DNA of 15,931 nt from RYN-124 sp033851845 (GCA_033851845.1 JAWWOH010000064.1:1-15931); one strand, 5' to 3'; positions 9,215 through 15,842 are shown, numbered from the stretch's first letter. The notes: a model not told the origin generated them from the sequence alone. Numbers and translations are program-made.

Positions 9215-9271
9215 GGCCCCAGTCTTGCCCTGTAGGAGACTGCTGAGACATCCACGTCTGGAGCCTGCCCC
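9215..9271. promoter_or_regulatory. Divergent intergenic region with acylase ribosome-binding site
   Basis: The 57 bases between the divergent acetyltransferase and acylase starts must hold or adjoin promoters for both directions, unless these lie inside the genes. On the plus strand GGAG (9260-9263) stands 8 bases before the GTG at 9272, and an in-frame TAG at 9233 leaves that GTG as the only usable acylase start. I find no convincing TANNNT -10 with a matching -35 in either direction. Confidence 0.5.
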
Positions 9272-12271
9272 GTGAAGCTCGCCGTCCTGTTGGCATCCGC
9301 TGCTGTGATCGGCGCAGCCTCGCTGCCGGGCGCGGCCGTGGCGGCGGGCGAGGATCCCGCGGCCTACACGAGTCACCGCGAGGTGCTCAACATCCTGCCG
9401 CCCGGCTCACGGGGCAACGTCGACATCCCGACGCTCGTCACGACCGGCGTGACGAACCTGCCCAACCTGTTCAGCACCCCGAGCGACCCGAAGGGGGCGC
9501 TGGCGACGGCGACCGCGAGCAACCCGGCCAACTTCGCCGACCAGCTCGAGATGTACGACGCGCTGTCGAAGACCTCTCCCGGTCAGCTCGACGAGGCGTC
9601 GCTCACCAAGTACTACAAGGACGCCCGCCTCGGCGTGGCGGACGCGGACGTCGTGAGCACCGAGACGCCGAAGCCCGGTGTCACGATCAAGCGCGACAAG
9701 TTCGGCGTACCGCACATCACCGGTACGACGTACGAGAACGTCACGTACGGCGCGGGCTACGCCAACATCGAGGACCGGATGTTCCTCACCGACATCTTGC
9801 GGCACACCGGGGCGGCGCGGATGGCGGAGTTCGTCGGCCCGACGGCCGCGAACATCCACATGGACCAGGCGCAGCTGCGCATCGCGCCGTACACCGCCGA
9901 GCAGGCGCAGGCCCAGATCAGTCGCGTCGCGCAGCGGTACGGCGCGGAGGGGGAGCGGCTGCTCAAGGGGCTCGACGCGATGCTGGCCGGGATGAACGAC
10001 GCGCAGCAGGCGCTCTGCCCGCTCGCGGGGCAGGCGCCCGCCCAGCTCGGTGCGCCCGGGATCGGCTTCGGTGCCAAGTGCCCGGCGGAGTACGCCGTGC
10101 TGCAGAAGGGACCGACGCCGTACACGCGCGCCGACATCATCTACATCGCCTCGCTCGTCGGCGGCATCTTCGGCAAGGGCGGCGGGGGCGAGACCGACAA
10201 CGCGATCTGGTATCAGCAGCTCAAGGCGAAGTACGGCGACGCGACCGCGCGCAAGGTCTTCAACGACCTGCGCGAGAAGAACGACCCGGAGGCGCCGACG
10301 TCGAGCCCGACGACCCAGGCGTACGGCGGCGGTGGGATCAACCCGACGCTGCCCGGTGTCGCGCTGATCGATGAGAAGCCGGCGGCGACCGCGCCGGGCA
10401 CCGGATCCGATGCCGGTGGGTCGACCGTCGCGATCCCGGCGCCGCTGGCCCAGCCGGCGTATGGCGTGGTCGACGGACCGCTGGGTCCGATCAACCTCGG
10501 CTTGACGCAGCACGGCATGAGCAACGCGCTGCTCGTCGACGCCAAGCACTCGAGCGACGGCCACCCGACGGTGGTGTTCGGTCCGCAGACCGGCTACTAC
10601 ACGCCGCAGCTGCTGGTCGAGCAGGACCTGCAGGGGCCGGGCGTCTCGGCCCGCGGGGTGTCCTTCGCGGGCACCAACCTCGTCGTCGAGCTCGGGCACG
10701 GTGTCGACTACGCGTGGTCCGCGACGAGCGCGTCGAACGACATCGTCGACACGGTGATCGAGCGGCTGTGCAACGTGGACGGGTCGGCGCCGACGGTGCA
10801 GTCGACGGCGTACCTCGTGGGTGGCAAGTGCACCGCGATGGAGCAGTACACACACACCGAGACCGGGATCCCCAACGCCGCGTCACAGGCACCGCCGACA
10901 CAGCTGAGCTTCCTGGTCCTCAAGACGCGGCACGGGGTCGTGCAGCTGCGCACGACCGTCGGCGGAAAGCCGGTCGCGGTGGTGACCCAGCGCTCGACGT
11001 ACAACCACGAAGTGGACTCGGCTGTCGGCTTCCAGCGGCTGCAGGACCCGACGTACGTGCACGACGCGACGAGCTTCCAGCACGCGGTCAGCGCGATCGA
11101 CTACACCTTCAACTGGTTCTACACCGACGCGCGCGACATCGGCTACTTCTCGTCCGGGCTGCTGCCCAACCGGGCGACCGGATACGACTGGGACCTGCCG
11201 CACTGGGGTGACACGGCGTACGACGACAAGGGCTTCCTGCCCTTCGACAAGCACGTGCGGTCGATCAACCCGTCTACCGGCTACTTCGTCTCGTGGAACA
11301 ACAAGCCGGCGCCGGGCTTCTCCGCGGCGGACAACGGGTGGGCCTACGGGCCGGTCTACCGGTCGCTCGCTCTCGAGGACCAGGTGAAGGCGCGGATCGC
11401 CGGCGGCAAGAAGCTCACCCGGCCGCAGCTCGTCGACGCGATGATCGCCGGTGGCGTGACCGACGTGCGGGCGAAGTACCTGCTGCCTTCCGTCCTCGAC
11501 GTGGTGGGCACGCCGACGGACGCGCAGGACGCCAAGGCGGTGTCGCTGCTGCGTGCCTGGGTCGCCGCGGGTGCGCAACGGGTCGACCGGGCCCGTTCCG
11601 GGGCCTACCCGCACTCGTCCGCCATCGACCTGCTCGACGTGTGGTGGGAGCCGGCCGCGGCCGGGGCGAGTGGCACGTTCTCGCTGCCCAAGGACGTGCT
11701 GCGCGGGACGCTCGGTGACCTCACGGACAAGCTGCCCAGGGGTCTCGACGACCACCCGCGCGCGGGCATCGGATCGTCGTGGAACGGGGTCGCCTGGTAC
11801 GGCTACGTCAGCAAGGACCTGCGGCAGGTGCTCGGCAAGCCGGTGGCCGGCCGCTACTCGCGCACCTACTGCGGCGGCGGCTCCCTCGCCGGCTGCCGGA
11901 CGCAGCTGCGCGCCTCGTTGCACGCGGCCGTGCAGGCGGCCCTGACGGCGGAGTCGAAGACCGATGTGACCGCTCTCACGTATGACAAGAGCAAGGACTA
12001 CATCAGGCACGTGACGGCGGGCATCGTCGGCGTACGGGGCATCGACTGGCAGAACCGGCCGACGTTCCAGCAGGCGGTGCACTTCACGACGCACCGGCCC
12101 TTCACCGGTGGCGGCGCGGCGGCTGCGCCGGCACGGCCGACGGTGCCGGCCGCGGCGCCGGGTCAGCTCCCGCGCACCGGCCCGGGCCTCGGCCTGCCGC
12201 TGGCCGCGATCTTGCTCCTGGGGATGGCCGGCGCACTCGTGTTGCGCCGGCGTACCCGCCTTTCCGGCTGA
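9272..12271 (+). CDS. Penicillin acylase-family Ntn hydrolase, exported, LPRTG-anchored
   Basis: The 999-residue precursor belongs to the penicillin amidase family (S45), which hydrolyses amide bonds of beta-lactams, acyl-homoserine lactones or other N-acyl compounds after self-cleavage into alpha and beta chains. A signal peptide (1-24, AVA cleavage) is followed by the alpha-chain block at about 145-195, with KFGVPHITG, YGAGYANIEDRMF and ILRHTGAARMAEF. The spacer leads to HGMSNALLV, where S417 is the expected catalytic N-terminal serine; the preceding residue is Met, where many relatives have Gly or Thr. The beta chain has GYFVSWNNKPAPG (N676/N677), the region that supplies an oxyanion-hole Asn. 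The end carries an Ala/Pro-rich linker, LPRTG (966-970), a hydrophobic segment and RRRTRLSG, a sortase signal, so a wall-bound enzyme is expected. GTG at 9272 has GGAG 8 bases upstream and an in-frame TAG at 9233. The substrate cannot be told. Confidence 0.95.
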   Translation: MKLAVLLASAAVIGAASLPGAAVAAGEDPAAYTSHREVLNILPPGSRGNVDIPTLVTTGVTNLPNLFSTPSDPKGALATATASNPANFADQLEMYDALSKTSPGQLDEASLTKYYKDARLGVADADVVSTETPKPGVTIKRDKFGVPHITGTTYENVTYGAGYANIEDRMFLTDILRHTGAARMAEFVGPTAANIHMDQAQLRIAPYTAEQAQAQISRVAQRYGAEGERLLKGLDAMLAGMNDAQQALCPLAGQAPAQLGAPGIGFGAKCPAEYAVLQKGPTPYTRADIIYIASLVGGIFGKGGGGETDNAIWYQQLKAKYGDATARKVFNDLREKNDPEAPTSSPTTQAYGGGGINPTLPGVALIDEKPAATAPGTGSDAGGSTVAIPAPLAQPAYGVVDGPLGPINLGLTQHGMSNALLVDAKHSSDGHPTVVFGPQTGYYTPQLLVEQDLQGPGVSARGVSFAGTNLVVELGHGVDYAWSATSASNDIVDTVIERLCNVDGSAPTVQSTAYLVGGKCTAMEQYTHTETGIPNAASQAPPTQLSFLVLKTRHGVVQLRTTVGGKPVAVVTQRSTYNHEVDSAVGFQRLQDPTYVHDATSFQHAVSAIDYTFNWFYTDARDIGYFSSGLLPNRATGYDWDLPHWGDTAYDDKGFLPFDKHVRSINPSTGYFVSWNNKPAPGFSAADNGWAYGPVYRSLALEDQVKARIAGGKKLTRPQLVDAMIAGGVTDVRAKYLLPSVLDVVGTPTDAQDAKAVSLLRAWVAAGAQRVDRARSGAYPHSSAIDLLDVWWEPAAAGASGTFSLPKDVLRGTLGDLTDKLPRGLDDHPRAGIGSSWNGVAWYGYVSKDLRQVLGKPVAGRYSRTYCGGGSLAGCRTQLRASLHAAVQAALTAESKTDVTALTYDKSKDYIRHVTAGIVGVRGIDWQNRPTFQQAVHFTTHRPFTGGGAAAAPARPTVPAAAPGQLPRTGPGLGLPLAAILLLGMAGALVLRRRTRLSG

Positions 12272-12311
12272 GTCGGGCAGGAGATCGGCGTACGACGGAG
12301 AACAGGCGCAT

Positions 12312-13823
12312 ATGCGCCGATCACTGCTCCTCGCCGCCGTTGCGTCGCTCGCCCTGCCAGCCGCGCTCGCCGCGCCGCACGCCACGGCCTCTTCGGCCGG
12401 TGGCCCGACGCTGCTGCGCGACCACGAGGCGGGCCGGCAGACCGCCGTGATCAACGGCAAGCTGGTGCAGCCGGACACGACGACGGAGCCGTCGATCGCG
12501 GTCAACCCGGCCAACCCGAAGAACGCCGTCGCCGGCTACCAGATGGGCCGGGTCGACGGTGGTGGGGACGCGAGCAACGGCTACGCGACGACGTTCGACG
12601 GCGGCAAGACCTGGACCTACGGGACGATCCCCGGGCTGACGAAGCGCAACGGCGGCGAGTTCGACCGGGCGAGTGACGCTGTCATCGCGTTCGGCCCACA
12701 CAACCGCGTCTACTACTCCTCGCTCGTCTTCAACGACGGCAGCGGCGAGGGTGGCGACGCGCTGCGCAGCGCGATCGTCAACAGCACGTCGACGGACGGT
12801 GGCAAGTCGTGGGGCAAGCCGACCGTCGTCATCGACGACAGCGGCGGCGGCCTGAACGACAAGAACTGGGAGGTCGTCGACAACGGCACCGGCACCGGTC
12901 ACCACACCGGTCGGCTGTACGTCGTCTGGGACCGCGTCGCGCCGATGCTCGCCAGCTACAGCGACGACGAGGGCAAGACGTTCTCGCCGCCGTCGCTCGT
13001 CTACCCGGGGCAGGGGATCGGCGCCATCCCGCTGGTGCTCGCGGACGGCTCGCTCGGCGTGGTCTTCAGCACCGACGTCGCGCCGGTGCCCACGGCGCAC
13101 ACCGACCCCGGTGGCGAGCTGGCCGAGCCGATCCCCGGCATCTCCAAGCTCGTGATGGCGGTGTCGCACGAGGCCGGCCTGGTCCCCAGCCCGGCGCCGC
13201 TGGCCTTCGCGCCACCGACGTCCGTGGGGGTCTACAACGGCCACGAGCCACGGCTGCAGCGCGCCTCGCCGGGGCTGCCGACCGCGGCCGTCGACCCGAA
13301 GAGCGGCCGCGTCTACGTCGGCTGGGACGACTCGCGGTTCCGCACCGAGCCGAGCAGCCCGGTCAACGACCCGGTCGTCACCTGGTCCGACGACAACGGC
13401 GTGACGTGGTCGTCGCTCAAGAACCTGCGGGTCGGCAAGTCCGACGACTGGGTCGACCGCTTCAACTCGATGCTCGACGTCGCGCCCGACGGCACCTTGA
13501 CCGTTGCCTACCGGCAGCGGCAAGAGGCCTCGTCGTCGACCGAGATGAGCGACTTCGTCGACACCTACGTCGTGCAGAGCCGTGACGGCGGCAAGACCTT
13601 CAGCAAGCCGCTGCGGGTCAACAAGTCGGTGCGGGCCGATGCGCGCTTCGCGGCGTTCAGCCGGGCCGGCGCGATGTGGGGCGACTACAACCAGCTCGCG
13701 GTGGCCAAGGACGGCACCGTCTACATCGTCCGGTGCGAGTCGTACTCGGTGAAGAAGGGCGAGGAGGCCGACTTCCCGCCGGCCGTCCACCACCAGCGCA
13801 CCTGGGTCGCGGTCGTCAAGTAG
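12312..13823 (+). CDS. Exported Asp-box (BNR repeat) beta-propeller protein, sialidase-like fold
   Basis: The 503-residue protein starts with a clear signal peptide (MRRSLLLAAVASLALPAALA, cleavage near ALA-AP). Five Asp-box motifs of the S/T-x-D-x-G-x-T-W/F type are visible at 93-101 (TTFDGGKTW), 158-167 (STSTDGGKSW), 216-224 (YSDDEGKTF), 358-366 (WSDDNGVTW) and 422-430 (QSRDGGKTF). They mark a sialidase-like six-bladed propeller. I do not see the FRIP motif or a clear arginine triad of true sialidases, so enzyme activity is not supported; secreted Asp-box proteins may bind glycans or other polymers. It has no sorting tail, so it is probably released. ATG at 12312 is chosen because it begins the signal peptide; GGAG lies 11 bases upstream (12297-12300). 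It follows the acylase stop by 40 bases and may share its transcript. Confidence 0.9.
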   Translation: MRRSLLLAAVASLALPAALAAPHATASSAGGPTLLRDHEAGRQTAVINGKLVQPDTTTEPSIAVNPANPKNAVAGYQMGRVDGGGDASNGYATTFDGGKTWTYGTIPGLTKRNGGEFDRASDAVIAFGPHNRVYYSSLVFNDGSGEGGDALRSAIVNSTSTDGGKSWGKPTVVIDDSGGGLNDKNWEVVDNGTGTGHHTGRLYVVWDRVAPMLASYSDDEGKTFSPPSLVYPGQGIGAIPLVLADGSLGVVFSTDVAPVPTAHTDPGGELAEPIPGISKLVMAVSHEAGLVPSPAPLAFAPPTSVGVYNGHEPRLQRASPGLPTAAVDPKSGRVYVGWDDSRFRTEPSSPVNDPVVTWSDDNGVTWSSLKNLRVGKSDDWVDRFNSMLDVAPDGTLTVAYRQRQEASSSTEMSDFVDTYVVQSRDGGKTFSKPLRVNKSVRADARFAAFSRAGAMWGDYNQLAVAKDGTVYIVRCESYSVKKGEEADFPPAVHHQRTWVAVVK

Positions 13824-13870
13824 CTCGCGCTGTCACCTCGCCGCGGCTCGCCCTCGGGCCGCGGGTGGCC

Positions 13871-13875
13871 GGAGG
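13871..13875 (+). promoter_or_regulatory. Shine-Dalgarno GGAGG deciding a possible CTG start
   Basis: GGAGG stands 8 bases before a CTG codon at 13884 that is in frame with the propeller gene. The GTG at 13932 has no comparable site before it. The five bases also encode part of an in-frame Trp-Pro-Glu-Ala-Asp segment, so the match could be fortuitous. Confidence 0.4.
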
Positions 13876-13883
13876 CGGACCAG

Positions 13884-15008
13884 CTGTTCCGGCGCGTTCC
13901 CGGCTGGCACGGCGCGGACGCGGCGTACTCCGTGCCGCTCTCCGGCGGCCGGACGCTCTGGCTGTTCGGCGACACGTTCGTCGGCGGCTCCCGTCGTACG
14001 GCTCGGCTCGTGCACAACTCGATCGGCATCCAGGACGGACCCCACCCGGCGACTGCCGAGCTGGTCCCCCACTTCGGCGGGACGTCGGAGGACCCGCAGC
14101 CGTTCTTCGACACCGAGCCCGGCACATGGCTGTGGCCGATGGCCGGCGCCCGGACTCCGGTCGGGGTCGTCGTGTTCTTCATGCGGGTTCGGTCCGCCCG
14201 GCCCGATCTGCCCACGGTCGTCGATGCCTGGCGGGCGGAGGGCTCGATGTACTTCTTCGACGTCTTCGACTGGACCGCTGCGCTCGTCGAGAACCCTGAC
14301 GAGGACGTGTCGACCTGGTCCGTGCGGATGCTTGAGACGCCGCCGGCGGTGGACCGCGTGATGCCCGGGGCGGGGGTGATCGTCGACGGCGGTCACCTCT
14401 ACGCCTACGGCTGGCGTGACGGGCACGCGCTGCGGCCGAGCCTGATCCGCAGGCGGCCGCGCTATCGCGGCTTCCGGCGCCCTCGGCTGGCCTACCTGCT
14501 GCGCTGGCCGGTGGACCGGATCGCGGCGGGTCTGCGCGATCCGGAGTGGTGGTGCGGCGACGGCTGGTCGCGTGATGTGGCGCGGGCGGCGCCGGTGATC
14601 GACAGCCCGGCGACGGAGTTCACGGTTCATCGCGACGGTGACGGCTTCGTGTTGACCGAGGCATCCGCCTGGCTGCGCGGTGTCGACGGCGTACCTGCTC
14701 TGCGTGCACTGCGCGTCCTGAAGCGACTGCCGAAGTCGTCACGGCTGTTGACGGTCATGGGCCTGCTCAAGGTGTCGGTCAGCGTTCGGCGCGCGGCCTC
14801 GCTCGAGGGGCCGTGGTCCGACCCGGTTCGCGTGTTCACCCCGATGGTCGCCAAGGACGTGCACGTCTACGCCGGCAAGGGCCACCCCCAGCTCGACGGA
14901 TCCGGTGCCCTCGTCTGCACCTACGCGCAGATCGCCCTGACGTGCGACCGCACCCTCGACGACGACTCCCTGTACTACCCGCGCTTCGTCTGCATCGATC
15001 CGGCCTGA
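13884..15008 (+). CDS. DUF5005/DUF4185-like beta-propeller protein (start uncertain)
   Basis: From the assumed CTG start the product is 374 aa. It shows the propeller signature of the DUF5005/DUF4185-type, glycosidase-like families: GADAAYSVPL then GGRTLWLFGDTFVGG near the start, an HNSIGIQ segment, and HPQLDGSGALVCTYAQ followed by SLYYPRFVCID at the end. No signal peptide is present, so a cytosolic place is likely; the activity is unknown. The first standard start codon, GTG at 13932, falls inside the conserved first strand and would drop the GWHGADAAYS part. Upstream the frame is open to the TAG of the Asp-box gene (13821-13823) without ATG, GTG or TTG. CTG at 13884 is preceded by GGAGG; CTG at 13830 is another option. 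Readthrough of the in-frame TAG would fuse it to the Asp-box protein. The gene is confident, the start is not. Confidence 0.8.
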   Translation: MFRRVPGWHGADAAYSVPLSGGRTLWLFGDTFVGGSRRTARLVHNSIGIQDGPHPATAELVPHFGGTSEDPQPFFDTEPGTWLWPMAGARTPVGVVVFFMRVRSARPDLPTVVDAWRAEGSMYFFDVFDWTAALVENPDEDVSTWSVRMLETPPAVDRVMPGAGVIVDGGHLYAYGWRDGHALRPSLIRRRPRYRGFRRPRLAYLLRWPVDRIAAGLRDPEWWCGDGWSRDVARAAPVIDSPATEFTVHRDGDGFVLTEASAWLRGVDGVPALRALRVLKRLPKSSRLLTVMGLLKVSVSVRRAASLEGPWSDPVRVFTPMVAKDVHVYAGKGHPQLDGSGALVCTYAQIALTCDRTLDDDSLYYPRFVCIDPA

Positions 15009-15016
15009 GCGCCACC

Positions 15017-15022
15017 TAGCGT
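15017..15022 (+). promoter_or_regulatory. Probable -10 hexamer (TAGCGT) of a leaderless promoter
   Basis: TAGCGT fits the actinobacterial -10 TANNNT and ends exactly 7 bases before a GTG at 15030, the spacing expected when transcription starts on the start codon. The same geometry occurs at 15468-15473. No Shine-Dalgarno is seen before any of the possible starts (15021, 15024, 15030). Confidence 0.5.
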
Positions 15023-15029
15023 GGTGCCG

Positions 15030-15470
15030 GTGACCTACGTGTTCGACGACGACCCGCGGCGCGTCGACGTGGACGTCATCTGGCAGTTCCTGTCGGAAGG
15101 CGCCTACTGGGGTCGGTGGCGCACCCGCAAGGACGTCGAGCATCAGATCGCCGGGGCTTGGCGGGTCGTCGGGTGCTATGCCGAGCCAACCGGGGCCCTG
15201 GTCGGCTTCTGCCGTGCGATGAGCGACGGTGTTGGACTGGCCTATCTGGCTGATGTGTTCGTCGTGCCGGAGCACCGTGGCCGCGGCCTCGGCCAGCGTT
15301 TGGTCGACGTCATGATCGAGCAGGGACCGGGTGCCGACTTCCGCTGGCTCTTGCACACCGCCGATGCGCACGGGCTCTACGAGAAGTTCGGCTTCGGCGC
15401 GCCCGATGCCACGCTGCTGGAGCGTTCGCATGTGACGGCGCGACCCTCGCAGGGTCGGGGCACGGCCTAG
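15030..15470 (+). CDS. GNAT family N-acetyltransferase
   Basis: The 146-residue protein has the GCN5-related acetyltransferase core. The strand 4 and acetyl-CoA loop read VFVVPEHRGRGLGQRLV (76-92), containing R-x-x-G-x-G, and motif B reads YEKFGF (117-122). The N-terminal half (WQFLSEGAYWGRWR, then VVGCYAEPTGALVGFCR) fits the subgroup of small cytosolic acetyltransferases with uncharacterised acceptors; donor acetyl-CoA is expected, the substrate unknown. GTG codons at 15021, 15024 and 15030 are all in frame. 15030 is chosen because the hexamer TAGCGT lies 7 bases before it, suggesting a leaderless mRNA; using 15021 adds three residues. It follows the propeller gene by only a few bases. Its TAG stop is part of the -10 hexamer proposed for the next gene, and its last codons contain a perfect 7-bp inverted repeat (15441-15457). 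Confidence 0.9.
   Translation: MTYVFDDDPRRVDVDVIWQFLSEGAYWGRWRTRKDVEHQIAGAWRVVGCYAEPTGALVGFCRAMSDGVGLAYLADVFVVPEHRGRGLGQRLVDVMIEQGPGADFRWLLHTADAHGLYEKFGFGAPDATLLERSHVTARPSQGRGTA
15441..15457 (+). terminator. GC-rich stem-loop, terminator-like or operator-like
   Basis: CGACCCT-CGC-AGGGTCG is a perfect 7-bp stem with a 3-base loop inside the last codons of the acetyltransferase gene. It has no U-run after it, so classical termination is doubtful, although actinobacterial terminators often lack one. It also covers the -35 zone of the proposed DUF3046 promoter (-10 at 15468), so an operator role is equally possible. Confidence 0.3.
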
Positions 15471-15473
15471 TCT
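15468..15473 (+). promoter_or_regulatory. Probable -10 hexamer (TAGTCT) for the DUF3046 gene, leaderless
   Basis: TAGTCT matches TANNNT, begins with the TAG stop of the acetyltransferase gene and ends 7 bases before the GTG at 15481. No Shine-Dalgarno precedes that GTG. Leaderless mRNAs with this arrangement are common in Actinomycetota. Confidence 0.55.
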
Positions 15474-15480
15474 CGAGCGG

Positions 15481-15672
15481 GTGCGGCTGACGGAGTTCTG
15501 GGCTCGGATGGAGACGCTTTTCGGGCCGGCGTACGCCGACTCCTATGCGCGCGACCAGGTCCTCGCCACCCTCGGCGGCCGCAGCGTGCACCAGGCGCTG
15601 AAGGACGGCGATGACGCGAAAGACGTCTGGCGCGCCGTCCTGGCCGCCCAGGAGACGGCCCGCTCGCGGTAG
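15481..15672 (+). CDS. DUF3046 family protein, upstream neighbour of recA
   Basis: The 63-residue protein matches DUF3046, a small actinobacterial family: MRLTEFWARMETLFGPAYADSY at the start, then ARDQVLATLGGRSVHQAL and DVWRAV in the second half. It looks like a compact cytosolic helical protein. No function is established for the family; its genes typically sit just before recA, as here, so a link to DNA-damage physiology is plausible by context only. The full family length is present. The GTG start is supported by the family N-terminus and by the -10 hexamer 7 bases upstream. The recA regulatory region begins 20 bases after its stop, so it is probably a transcription unit separate from recA or only partly cotranscribed. 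Confidence 0.93.
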   Translation: MRLTEFWARMETLFGPAYADSYARDQVLATLGGRSVHQALKDGDDAKDVWRAVLAAQETARSR

Positions 15673-15692
15673 CTCCGGCGTGTCGCACCTGT

Positions 15693-15708
15693 TCGAACGG
15701 GTGTTCGG
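15693..15708 (+). promoter_or_regulatory. LexA operator (SOS box) of recA
   Basis: TCGAAC-GGGT-GTTCGG differs from the actinobacterial SOS box TCGAAC-N4-GTTCGA only in the last base. It lies about 135 bases before the recA start and ends 2 bases before a TAGCGT hexamer, so bound LexA would block RNA polymerase at that promoter. Confidence 0.9.
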
Positions 15709-15710
15709 GT

Positions 15711-15716
15711 TAGCGT
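15711..15716 (+). promoter_or_regulatory. -10 hexamer (TAGCGT) of the LexA-controlled recA promoter
   Basis: TAGCGT fits TANNNT and sits directly after the SOS box, which occupies the -35/spacer zone. Transcription would start near 15723, giving a leader of about 120 bases. This corresponds to the distal, LexA-regulated recA promoter known from mycobacteria. No good -35 hexamer is visible. Confidence 0.55.
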
Positions 15717-15741
15717 GCGTCCTGTCCGGGTGTCCACAGTC

Positions 15742-15773
15742 CGTCGTACGACGCAGTTTTTTGTCGTACGGCG
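15742..15773 (+). repeat. 12-bp palindrome and hairpin in the recA leader
   Basis: 15742-15753 is a perfect 12-bp palindrome, CGTCGTACGACG. The 8-mer GTCGTACG occurs at 15743 and again at 15763, 20 bases apart. Together 15742-15752 and 15763-15773 can pair as an 11-bp stem (one G-T pair) around a 10-base loop ending in six T. It lies between the two proposed recA promoters and its right arm is part of the proximal one. It could be a protein site or an RNA hairpin acting on transcripts from the distal promoter. Confidence 0.6.
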
Positions 15774-15783
15774 CTCCTAGCGT
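15761..15783 (+). promoter_or_regulatory. Proximal recA promoter, RecA-NDp (PafBC)-like
   Basis: TTGTCGTAC, an 8-base spacer and TAGCGT follow the layout TTGTCRGTG-N8-TANNNT of LexA-independent damage promoters. The first six bases of the 9-mer match (R is G), the last three do not, and the spacer is exact. Transcription would start near 15790, about 50 bases before recA, as with the gene-proximal recA promoter of mycobacteria. The activator in that group is the PafBC complex; its genes are not in this window. Confidence 0.6.
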
Positions 15784-15832
15784 CACCGCCGATCGGACAG
15801 CCGCCACGAGCCGCTCGCTCGTCCAGAACCGC

Positions 15833-15837
15833 AGGAG
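15833..15837 (+). promoter_or_regulatory. Ribosome-binding site of recA
   Basis: AGGAG stands 5 bases before the recA ATG at 15843. Another ATG at 15838 is out of frame and too close to this site. Confidence 0.8.
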
Positions 15838-15842
15838 ATGCA

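Noticed and set aside
9215..9376. Longer N-terminus for the small YjdJ-type acetyltransferase
   Set aside because: It would overlap the divergent acylase start, and the added residues do not resemble the family.
12108..12311. Upstream extension of the Asp-box gene in the same frame
   Set aside because: It would overlap the acylase C-terminus and bury the clear signal peptide that starts at 12312.
9407..12514. Two long minus-strand frames (482 and 543 codons) opposite the acylase
   Set aside because: They mirror the codon structure of the acylase, show low-complexity Arg/Val/Asp/Gly composition and no motifs.
12321..13793. 490-codon minus-strand frame opposite the Asp-box gene
   Set aside because: The plus-strand gene has a signal peptide and five Asp-boxes; the antisense frame is Arg/Val-rich with no domain.
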